Assembly: GCA_002694065.1 (NCBI GenBank)
Contig: NZKZ01000122.1
Span: forward strand, 2,093 to 22,958
From: Acidiferrobacter sp.
GTDB lineage: Bacteria > Pseudomonadota > Gammaproteobacteria > Arenicellales > UBA868
Length of the DNA stretch: 20,866 nt
Reading direction: 5' to 3'
Shown here: one piece after another, positions 14,681 through 20,866 of the stretch
Layout: each line of letters starts with the position of its first letter
How positions within the stretch are numbered: position 1 is the stretch's first letter
Program-made: the position numbers and the translations under genes
Notes under the pieces: generated by a model
Told to the model about the DNA's origin: nothing
What the model saw: only the letters and a program-made list of their open reading frames with translations
Databases searched by the model: none

Positions 14681-14710
14681 AAAGGGGTCACGAGGGTGAC
14701 CCCTTTTTTT
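14681..14710 (+). terminator. rho-independent terminator of hsp20
   Basis: AAAGGGGTCAC (14681-14691) and GTGACCCCTTT (14696-14706) form a perfect 11-pair stem with a four-base loop, followed by a run of T's to 14710. It lies 20 bases after the hsp20 stop and is the clearest terminator in the window. Confidence 0.93.
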
Positions 14711-14822
14711 GGCGTGATGGTGCCGACACCCGTCTTTTCGGTGGATGCGTGTGTCTGCCAGGGAAAGGGTGCCCGGGCAGTTATACTCTGCTCCCGGAAG
14801 TGACCCGAATCTGCAACCTGTT

Positions 14823-15734
14823 ATGAGCCAAGCCCCAGATCCCGCAGCCATCGCGCCGGTATTGGCAGAAGCCCTGCCGTACATACAGCATTTTCACGGC
14901 CGCACCATTGTGATCAAGTATGGCGGCAACGCCATGACCGACGAGTCGCTGAAGCGCAGTTTCGCCCGGGATGTCGTTCTGATGAAGCTGGTCGGCATGA
15001 ACCCGGTAGTTGTGCATGGCGGCGGCCCCCAGATCGGCCAACTGCTCGACCGGATTGGCAAGAAGAGTGAGTTTGTCGAGGGACTTCGCGTGACGGACAG
15101 TGAAACCATCGACGTGGTTGAGATGGTACTGGGTGGACTCGTCAACAAGGATATCGTGGCCCTGATCAATGCCCATGGCGGCCGCGCTGTGGGGTTGTCT
15201 GGCAAGGACGGCGGATTGATCCGGGCGCGCAAGCTGGTGCTGCGCAAGGAGGGCGCCTCCGATGAAGATGAGACAGTGGAATTGGGATTCGTGGGTGAAA
15301 TCGAGTCCATCAATCCGGCTGTGGTCGACACCCTTGATGAGGGAAATTTCATTCCCGTGATCGCTCCCATCGGTACGGGTGAGGATGGCAAGACCTATAA
15401 CATCAATGCAGACACCGTCGCCGGTAAACTGGCGGTCACACTGGGCGCCGAGAAACTGATCCTTCTCACCAACACGCCGGGTGTGCTGGACCAGCAGGGC
15501 GAACTGTTGACCGGTCTATCGGAGAGTCGGGTCCAGGAACTGATTCAGGAAGGTGTCATCACCGGCGGCATGCTGCCCAAAGTCCGCTGTGCTCTGGATG
15601 CAGTCTCAGGCGGGGTCAGGACCGCGACGATTTCAGATGGTCGGGTGCCACACGCTACTCTGCTGGAAACCCTGACTGATCAGGGTGTCGGCACCCAGAT
15701 CGGACGCACTCGGGAAGTCATTCGCCCGAGTTAA
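14823..15734 (+). CDS. argB: acetylglutamate kinase
   Basis: Phosphorylates N-acetyl-L-glutamate with ATP, the second step of arginine biosynthesis, in the cytoplasm. The 303-residue protein shows the amino-acid-kinase lysine K32 in IVIKYGGNAM, the VVHGGGPQIG loop at 63-72, EGLRVTD, the nucleotide-side NINADTVAGKLA and GGMLPKVRCALDAV. The helix before the core (residues 8-22) is the N-terminal extension found in arginine-inhibited hexameric enzymes, so feedback inhibition is likely. ATG 14823 gives the usual length; a start at 14745 would add 26 residues without family likeness. TATACT at 14782-14787 could be its -10 box, but no good -35 is visible. It stands alone with no other arg gene nearby, and the amidase gene converges on it. 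Confidence 0.96.
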   Translation: MSQAPDPAAIAPVLAEALPYIQHFHGRTIVIKYGGNAMTDESLKRSFARDVVLMKLVGMNPVVVHGGGPQIGQLLDRIGKKSEFVEGLRVTDSETIDVVEMVLGGLVNKDIVALINAHGGRAVGLSGKDGGLIRARKLVLRKEGASDEDETVELGFVGEIESINPAVVDTLDEGNFIPVIAPIGTGEDGKTYNINADTVAGKLAVTLGAEKLILLTNTPGVLDQQGELLTGLSESRVQELIQEGVITGGMLPKVRCALDAVSGGVRTATISDGRVPHATLLETLTDQGVGTQIGRTREVIRPS

Positions 15735-15756
15735 TGATCAGGGTGCGGGGCTACGC

Positions 15757-17190
15757 CTAGCGCGGGTCAATCGGTAAGGTCGTCGCAAGATCAAAAACCG
15801 ATTCCATGTGGTGACAGGCGCGCAGCAGTGACGCTTCCCCCCGAGGCGGGCCAATGACCTGCAGTCCAACCGGCAATCCGTTCTGTGTAAAACCCACAGG
15901 CAGACTTAAGGCAGGGCACGATGTCATTGTGATGGCGAAGGTGATGGCAATCCAGTCGATGTAGGTTTTCGTCGGCGAGTTATTGATTGTTTCCACATAC
16001 CTTTGCGATTTTGGAAACGGTGGGACCGAGACCGCAGGGCAGAGCAACAGGTCATATTGCTCGAAGAAGATCTCCATTTCACGGAACAACCGCGTGCGTA
16101 CCCGCTCGGCGGAAAGCAATTCGGGGTTTGTGACGGCAAGGCCTTTTTCAATATTCCAGACAATTTCTGGAGCAATCTCATTGCGGTGCTGTGCCAGCAG
16201 AGGCTCCATCATCTGTGCAATCAGGACACCGCGCAACGTTTGGAAAGATTCAACTGCGCCCGAAAAATCGGGACAGACATGGCTGACGTCGGCACCGATG
16301 TCTCGGAAGCGCTCAGCTGCTGCACCACAAATCTCTGCGATCTCGGTTTCCATGGGAACGACACCGAGGTCCGGGCTGAATGCTACGCGTTTGGGCAATG
16401 ACGGGCTTGAAAGCGCCTCAACAAAGGATTCGCCTTGGTGAGGGAACGAGAGCGGATCCCCCGGATCAAAGCCGGCGCCGCCATCCAGCATCAGTGCGAC
16501 ATCTGCGACACAACGGCCCATTGGGCCCTCTACCCACAGGCTGTCAAATGCCGGCAGGCGGGCCCCTCTTGGAACCCGTCCGGGACTGGGCCGTAGGCCG
16601 ACCACACTATTAAAGCTGGCCGGTACCCGCAAACTGCCCCCGAGGTCGTTACCCGTGGCCAGCGGAACCATTCCGGCCGCCAGCGCAGCACCTGAACCTC
16701 CCGAGGAGCCTCCTGCGCTCATCTTCAGGTTCCAGGGATTGAGGGTATGTCCGAATACCGGGTTGAACGTGTGTGCCCCCGCCCATTCGGGCACATTGGA
16801 TTTCCCGATCGCGATCGCGCCGCTGTCTTGCAAGCGCCTGACGGTGGCATCCGACTCTGTGGCGATGTTCCTGGCAAAGAGCGGAGATCCGTATGTGGTC
16901 TGAACGCCTGCAAGATCATTGTAGTCCTTGACCGCGAAAGGCAGTCCCCACAAAGGGCCTTTTTCATCTGAAGGCGGATTATGGTTCGCCATTTGCTGCG
17001 CTTGTTCTCGAGCCTGGTCGAGACAGAGCACGGGCAGAGCGTTTATCGTTGGGTTAACGTCCTCGATACGCGAGGCGATGGATTCGATGACGTCAACGGG
17101 CGATATCTCACCATAGCGAAGCCGCCGACCGAGCTCAGTGGCGGAGCAGCGGAACAGCTCACTACCGGCAGATTCGAAGGAGGCGTTCAA
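15757..17190 (-). CDS. amidase-signature family enzyme
   Basis: A 477-residue hydrolase of amide bonds using the Ser-cisSer-Lys triad. The catalytic lysine is K88 in PFAVKD, the cis-serine S162 in AGGSSGGSG and the nucleophile S186 in GNDLGGSLRVP. The 24-residue spacing between the two serines is exactly the family spacing. The C-terminal part (PALSLPVGFTQNGLPVGLQVIG) is also typical. The start appears to be TTG at 17190: an in-frame stop lies directly upstream and no ATG or GTG exists before the conserved ELGRRLRYGEISPVDV helix. It is a stand-alone amidase rather than GatA: gatB and gatC are not adjacent, and the highly specific GatA segments were not recognised. The substrate is unknown. 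Confidence 0.92.
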   Translation of the reverse strand: MNASFESAGSELFRCSATELGRRLRYGEISPVDVIESIASRIEDVNPTINALPVLCLDQAREQAQQMANHNPPSDEKGPLWGLPFAVKDYNDLAGVQTTYGSPLFARNIATESDATVRRLQDSGAIAIGKSNVPEWAGAHTFNPVFGHTLNPWNLKMSAGGSSGGSGAALAAGMVPLATGNDLGGSLRVPASFNSVVGLRPSPGRVPRGARLPAFDSLWVEGPMGRCVADVALMLDGGAGFDPGDPLSFPHQGESFVEALSSPSLPKRVAFSPDLGVVPMETEIAEICGAAAERFRDIGADVSHVCPDFSGAVESFQTLRGVLIAQMMEPLLAQHRNEIAPEIVWNIEKGLAVTNPELLSAERVRTRLFREMEIFFEQYDLLLCPAVSVPPFPKSQRYVETINNSPTKTYIDWIAITFAITMTSCPALSLPVGFTQNGLPVGLQVIGPPRGEASLLRACHHMESVFDLATTLPIDPR

Positions 17191-17386
17191 TCAGGATGGC
17201 ATCAGGAATTTAAGGTGAATAAGCTTCGATAGTGCCACAAAGGAGTCGGGAGGTTCAGTTTATGGTCATTTTGCCTTAAAGATCCTGAACGCCCAGCCTT
17301 AGCGTGGAAATCATGTGGGCGCTTTGTACCGAAGGCCCAAGACGTCGATAATCCCGTTCTGATCGACGAAGTGACCGGAATAACCC
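17191..17386. other. intergenic region upstream of the ABC ATPase gene
   Basis: The 196 bases between divergent genes hold no convincing gene. A ribosome-site-like AAGGAG is followed only by a five-codon frame (ATG at 17262). An open plus-strand frame from about 17261 to 17421 has no start codon supported by a ribosome binding site. No clear promoter or terminator was seen. Confidence 0.4.
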
Positions 17387-18127
17387 ATGCCTCAATCATC
17401 ATACGTGCCGGAACCTGATCTCTTGCCCTTACAGGTAACCTCGCTGCGGTTTGAGGCGGCGGGTAAGCCTCTATTGAGTGACGTCAGTTTTTCGTTGGAC
17501 GTAGGCGGACCGACTTGTGTCGTGGGCCCTAACGGCGCCGGGAAAAGTCTGCTGTTGCGGTTGTGTCATGGCTTGCTGGCGCCTTCTGGAGGATCGATAC
17601 GGTGGGCTGGGGGGACGTTTGAGCAGCAACGCCGGGCACAGGCGATGGTGTTTCAGCGGCCGGTGCTTCTGCGTCGATCGGTGCGGGCCAACATTGAACA
17701 CGCCCTTTCTGCGAGACAGCTTTCCCGCTCCGAGCGTATGAAGCGTACGGATTCGGTACTTGAGAAGACCGGGCTCTTGGGGCTCGCCGAGCGCGATGCG
17801 CGGGTGTTGTCCGGCGGTGAACAACAGCGCCTTGCGCTGGCCCGCGCGTGGGCGCTGAGGCCCCGAATGCTGTTTTTGGACGAGCCCACGGCCCATCTTG
17901 ATCCCGCGGCGACGGCCTCGGTCGAGGCCATCATTAGGGACATCGACAGTGAAGGGGTCCGAATTCTGATGGTCTCTCATGATCTTGGACAGGTACGCCG
18001 AATGGCAGGAGATGTGCTCTTCCTGCATAACGGCCATCTCATCGCGCATACCGATACGCGCTCATTTCTCGACGCGCCTGAATCGGAACTGACCAGCGCT
18101 TTCGTTGAGGGCCGCCTGCTCTGGTAG
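17387..18127 (+). CDS. ABC transporter ATP-binding protein, tungstate (TupC)-like
   Basis: A 246-residue ABC ATPase with all motifs intact: Walker A GPNGAGKS at 47-54, Q-loop Q90, signature LSGGEQQ at 141-147, Walker B FLDEP with E166, and switch histidine H198 in MVSHD. The short domain, the VFQRPVLLRRSVRANIEHAL stretch after the Q-loop and the C-terminal SAFVEGRLLW ending resemble TupC-type tungstate importers and, more distantly, PstB. The substrate-binding protein and permease genes (tupA, tupB) that normally accompany it are not next to it: the upstream gene is an amidase on the other strand and the downstream gene is a convergent phosphatase nine bases away. It is therefore an orphan ATPase here, and the tungstate assignment rests on sequence feel alone. 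Confidence 0.82.
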   Translation: MPQSSYVPEPDLLPLQVTSLRFEAAGKPLLSDVSFSLDVGGPTCVVGPNGAGKSLLLRLCHGLLAPSGGSIRWAGGTFEQQRRAQAMVFQRPVLLRRSVRANIEHALSARQLSRSERMKRTDSVLEKTGLLGLAERDARVLSGGEQQRLALARAWALRPRMLFLDEPTAHLDPAATASVEAIIRDIDSEGVRILMVSHDLGQVRRMAGDVLFLHNGHLIAHTDTRSFLDAPESELTSAFVEGRLLW

Positions 18128-18136
18128 GGGTCGTGG

Positions 18137-18985
18137 CTAGGGGGAGTCCGCCAGCCATTCCTCCACTGCATCGCTGAAACCGGATTCGCTGTGATCTGCG
18201 ACTGATCGAAACTCCCTGCGAAGGGGTGCAGCCGCGTTCGCGACGACACGCGCATGATTCGCCCAGCGCAGCATGTCAACGTCATTGAAATCGTTTCCTA
18301 CGGCAAGAGCGGTCGCTGAATCAAGATTGAGGTGATCACAGATCCACTGGGCGGCGTGTGACTTGCCGACGGATTTTGGAAAGATTTCATACCAGACCGA
18401 ACAATGGTCAAGCGGTGAGGTGGTTCTGACCACATTGAGATCTGGCAAGCGATCGGACAGTTCGCGATGAAGAGTCTCCGGATTGTCCAGTGGCGCAATC
18501 GCCAACAGTTGCGTTGCGTTGCTGACGAGGCCTGACTCGCTATCTAGCATCTGATGATGTCCCGCGTAAAGAGCCAGGCGTCGATCAAAATCAGCATTGG
18601 GTCGGCCAAAGCGTCGCCACTGGAACTGGTGATTGTCGGGGACCGGATCATGCACCATGAAGTCGAGCCGCATCGTTTCAAGAACGCCCACGGCATGAGA
18701 CATTGCTGCATCGTCCAAAGCAAACTCGCGAAGCAGCGTTCTTGGTCTGCAGGAAAATATGCCTGCGCCTGATGAGGTCACCAGAATATCAATCGGAAAG
18801 GTGTCATCAAGCACGCGATCGCAGGAAAAAAGCGATCGACCGGTCACGACGACCCGTACTATCCCAAGAGTAGCGAGATGCTCCAGGGTTGCCCGGTTGC
18901 GGGCACAGAGTTTCTGGTCCGGCCCTAGGAGGGTGCCGTCGAGATCAGTAAAAACTGCCCTGCGCTGGTGTTCCGGTGAATCCAT
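18137..18985 (-). CDS. HAD-superfamily phosphatase (Cof/mannosyl-3-phosphoglycerate phosphatase type)
   Basis: A 282-residue haloacid-dehalogenase-fold phosphatase. Motif I is VFTDLDGTLL with nucleophile D14 and acid D16, motif II is VVTGRS, motif III includes the lysine of SVGKSHAAQWI, and motif IV is VGNDFNDVDML. The large cap between motifs II and III makes it a type-IIB (Cof-like) member. The branch with YedP and mannosyl-3-phosphoglycerate phosphatase looks nearest, though no synthase partner is present. ATG 18985 is chosen over a TTG at 19006, which would add seven residues without a ribosome site. It faces the ABC ATPase gene with a nine-base gap. The substrate is not determined; sugar phosphates are typical. 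Confidence 0.85.
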   Translation of the reverse strand: MDSPEHQRRAVFTDLDGTLLGPDQKLCARNRATLEHLATLGIVRVVVTGRSLFSCDRVLDDTFPIDILVTSSGAGIFSCRPRTLLREFALDDAAMSHAVGVLETMRLDFMVHDPVPDNHQFQWRRFGRPNADFDRRLALYAGHHQMLDSESGLVSNATQLLAIAPLDNPETLHRELSDRLPDLNVVRTTSPLDHCSVWYEIFPKSVGKSHAAQWICDHLNLDSATALAVGNDFNDVDMLRWANHARVVANAAAPLRREFRSVADHSESGFSDAVEEWLADSP

Positions 18986-19029
18986 GCAGTCAAGGTATAC
19001 ACCCAAACCGGTGTGGCTTCACCTTTCCG

Positions 19030-19590
19030 TTAGAGCAGAGCCTCTATCTGGCTGATGAGGTCTGCGTTGTTTGGGGTAATCGATGAGCCAAAACTGCTCA
19101 CCACCTCGCCCTGACGGTTAAGGAGATATTTGTGGAAGTTCCAACGGGGGAATTGGCCAGCCTCCGCGGCGAGTGCCTGATAGAGAGGCTCAGCGCTGCG
19201 CTTGGCCACCCGGGATTTTTCAAACATCGGAAATTTGACTTCGTAGGTCAGATCGCAAAACTCGCGGATCTTCTCTTCAGATCGAGGGTCTTGAAAGAAG
19301 TCATTCGACGGGAAACCCAGTACGGAAAATCCACGGTCGCCGTATTTTTCCTGAAGCGCCTCCAATCCAGCGAACTGCGAGGTGAAGCCGCAGTAACTGG
19401 CGGTATTCACCACAAGCAGTACCTGATCCGCGTAGGCGTCGCAGAGTCGCACCGACTCGTCGCTCGCAAGGTACCGCTTGGTGAAATCGAGATTCATCGG
19501 GCAGTTCGCGTTATCTGCGTGCACAGGCAGTCCGACCAACGCGAAGACCGCAAGAAAGAGTGTCCGAAAAAGCATGATCAAGTCCGCCAT
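19030..19590 (-). CDS. exported glutathione peroxidase-family thiol peroxidase
   Basis: A 186-residue peroxidase with an N-terminal signal peptide: a hydrophobic stretch at about 6-22 ending in a VHA cleavage motif near 25, so it probably acts in the periplasm. The peroxidatic cysteine is C67 in NTASYCGFTSQF, the tetrad tryptophan and asparagine lie in WNFHKYLL (150-157), and Q100 in FPSNDFFQD is the likely glutamine. The usual FPCNQF cysteine is replaced by serine, but C112 in FCDLTYEVKFPMF sits where thiol-dependent family members have the resolving cysteine. Two further cysteines (C30, C50) are close to the mature N-terminus. ATG 19590 is preceded by AGGTGA on the minus strand. It starts 16 bases after thiQ ends and may be co-transcribed with it. 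Confidence 0.9.
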   Translation of the reverse strand: MADLIMLFRTLFLAVFALVGLPVHADNANCPMNLDFTKRYLASDESVRLCDAYADQVLLVVNTASYCGFTSQFAGLEALQEKYGDRGFSVLGFPSNDFFQDPRSEEKIREFCDLTYEVKFPMFEKSRVAKRSAEPLYQALAAEAGQFPRWNFHKYLLNRQGEVVSSFGSSITPNNADLISQIEALL

Positions 19591-19606
19591 AAATCACCTT
19601 GGAATA

Positions 19607-20323
19607 CTAACCTGCTGGTGTGAACTGCAGGTATTGGGAAAGTTCCGGGTTTTCAGGACGGGACAGCATTGCGTCGGTTGGACCCGTCTTGAGGATTTTT
19701 CCTCCCAGCATGAATGCGAGTGAGTCCGCAATCTTGGCAATCTCGTGGGGCAGGTGGCTGACGACGATCACCGTCAGGGCGTGTGTCTTTCGGAGTTCAT
19801 CCACCAACTCATGCATTTCTACCCTCAGTTGGGGATCGAGTCCGGTGAAAGGTTCGTCAAGCAGCAGCAGCGGACGCCTTTGGCACAGGCAGCGCGCGAG
19901 GGCGGCCCGTTGGCGCTCGCCTCCTGAGACATCCGCGGGCTTCCTCGACTGCAGCGCGCCCAGCCGGGTTGCCGACATTGCCATTTCGACGAGTTCGCGG
20001 TCCTCGTCGGTCAGTTTCAGGCCAGGGTGACATCCCAGGGCGATGTTCTGGTAAAGCGTAAGATGATTAAAGAGATTGTTCTCCTGGAACATCATTGTGA
20101 CGGGCCGACGTGCTGGGACCCGCGTATCTATCCGCTCTTCGCCGACAAAGATCATTCCCTGATCTGGTTGCTCAAAGCCCGCAATCAGTGACAACAGGGT
20201 AGATTTCCCGGCGCCGCTTGGCCCAATAAGGGCGATACACTCGCCGCGCTTTGCCTCAAGATCGACCTCAAGCCGCCATTCCCCCTGGCGAAATCGAACT
20301 CCGTCGATTTTGAGAAAGTTCAT
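19607..20323 (-). CDS. thiQ: thiamine ABC transporter ATP-binding protein
   Basis: The ATPase that powers uptake of thiamine, TPP and TMP through ThiP with the binding protein ThiB. The 238-residue protein, close to the E. coli ThiQ length, has Walker A GPSGAGKS at 34-41, Q80 followed by ENNLFNHLTLYQNIALG as in ThiQ, signature VSGGERQ at 132-138, Walker B LLLLDEP at 152-158 and H-loop VSHLP. ATG 20323 overlaps the stop of the permease gene by four bases (ATGA), so translation is coupled. An open frame continues to 20602, but it lies inside thiP and is not part of the protein. The gene order thiP-thiQ is the enterobacterial one; thiB would be expected to the right, outside the window. Confidence 0.94.
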   Translation of the reverse strand: MNFLKIDGVRFRQGEWRLEVDLEAKRGECIALIGPSGAGKSTLLSLIAGFEQPDQGMIFVGEERIDTRVPARRPVTMMFQENNLFNHLTLYQNIALGCHPGLKLTDEDRELVEMAMSATRLGALQSRKPADVSGGERQRAALARCLCQRRPLLLLDEPFTGLDPQLRVEMHELVDELRKTHALTVIVVSHLPHEIAKIADSLAFMLGGKILKTGPTDAMLSRPENPELSQYLQFTPAG

Positions 20324-20866
20324 CGCGACAGGCTTCGGTCCAGAATCCAGAAAAGCGCCACACACATCAGCACAAGAACCAGGGCGGTAACAGCCGCCTC
20401 GTCGAAGCGGTAGGCGCTCATACGCTGGTAGAGCATAACCGGTAAAGTGATGTGACCCGTAGTATCGAACAGGGCGGCAACACCCATGTCGCCAAAAGAG
20501 AGCGCTCCCCCTAGAGCCAGAGAGAATGCAGCAGGCTTTCGGATTATGGGCCAATCCACCTGGCAAAAGCGGTGCCAGCCGCTTAAGCCCAGTTGTGCAC
20601 ACAATTTCCGGTACTGTTGGCCGGAGTCAATCAGTACCGGGGCGATACTGCGCAGGATGTAAGGCAGAACCATCACCGCGTTGACCACAGCAATCATCAG
20701 GAGGGTTATGGTGTCGACAGCTTTCAGGCGCAGGGAGATCAGGAAAAATCCTGTTCCAATCACCATCGGCGGAAACGCCAGGGTGAGTGATCCCGCGAGA
20801 AGCAACCCTTCCTTGGCTTTCTGTTGACGTCTTTCAAGTACCAGAAACCGCGCGGTGGTCGCGATG
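20320..20866 (-). CDS. thiP: thiamine ABC transporter permease, C-terminal part (gene continues beyond the window)
   Basis: The C-terminal about 182 residues of an inner-membrane permease; the 5' part lies to the right. Hydrophobic segments are visible at the start (LLLAGSLTLAFPPMVIGTGFFLI interrupted by loops), in the middle (LLMIAVVNAVMVLPYI) and near the end (AVTALVLVLMCVALFWIL). The ABC-permease EAA-type loop lies around QLGLSGWHRFCQVDWPIIRKP. The stretch GALSFGDMGVAALFDTTGHITLPVMLYQRMSAYR closely follows E. coli ThiP as I remember it. It is the upstream partner of thiQ, with a four-base overlap. The frame is open from the window edge, and TTG or other starts inside it should not be taken as the gene's beginning. 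Confidence 0.92.
   Translation of the reverse strand, partial: IATTARFLVLERRQQKAKEGLLLAGSLTLAFPPMVIGTGFFLISLRLKAVDTITLLMIAVVNAVMVLPYILRSIAPVLIDSGQQYRKLCAQLGLSGWHRFCQVDWPIIRKPAAFSLALGGALSFGDMGVAALFDTTGHITLPVMLYQRMSAYRFDEAAVTALVLVLMCVALFWILDRSLSR

Noticed and set aside
15757..17190. Amidase as GatA of the Glu-tRNA amidotransferase
   Set aside because: No gatB or gatC beside it, and only general amidase-signature motifs are recognisable.
17202..17402. Small minus-strand frame upstream of the ABC ATPase
   Set aside because: No ribosome site or known motif, low-complexity composition, and it overlaps the ATPase start.
20324..20602. N-terminal extension of the thiQ frame rich in Cys, Arg and Gly
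   Set aside because: It lies inside thiP in another frame; ThiQ homology begins exactly at ATG 20323.

Overview
The window reads as chromosomal DNA of a gammaproteobacterium, probably free-living or marine, with moderately GC-rich, evenly used codons. The taxonomic hint comes from a Pseudomonas-like acetylglutamate kinase, a ThiPQ thiamine transporter, Gram-negative secretion signals and a textbook sigma-32 promoter. This is inference from remembered sequences; no database was searched. There are no RNA genes, insertion sequences or CRISPR arrays. The window is almost fully coding, and both ends cut through a gene.

Region A (1-5884) is the most distinctive part. A minus-strand pair (ADP-forming acyl-CoA synthetase, acyl-CoA dehydrogenase) diverges from a plus-strand trio (CaiD-like carnitinyl-CoA dehydratase, L-carnitine dehydrogenase, BKACE/3-dehydrocarnitine cleavage enzyme). 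Together they can be read as a route from gamma-butyrobetaine or crotonobetaine, through CoA thioesters, to L-carnitine, 3-dehydrocarnitine and then betainyl-CoA/glycine betaine plus acetoacetate. It joins 'Cai' CoA chemistry to the oxidative carnitine pathway. CaiB, CaiC, a thioesterase, a transporter and a regulator are not visible.

Region B (5950-14006) is a second catabolic block. A minus-strand operon (RidA, aldehyde dehydrogenase, luciferase-like flavin monooxygenase) diverges from a plus-strand operon (alpha/beta hydrolase, carboxymuconolactone-decarboxylase-like protein, enoyl-CoA hydratase, MmgE/PrpD). It is closed by a convergent FAD-dependent DAO-family oxidase. The substrate is unknown. 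Individual family members recall aminomuconate, pyrimidine (Rut) and protocatechuate degradation, and the block may instead feed or drain region A.

Region C (14007-20866) is housekeeping. It contains an Hsp20 gene behind a near-consensus sigma-32 promoter and a possible fourU-type RNA thermometer, followed by a strong terminator. Then come argB, an amidase-signature enzyme, an orphan TupC-like ABC ATPase, a HAD phosphatase, an exported glutathione peroxidase and the thiamine transporter genes thiQ and thiP (partial).
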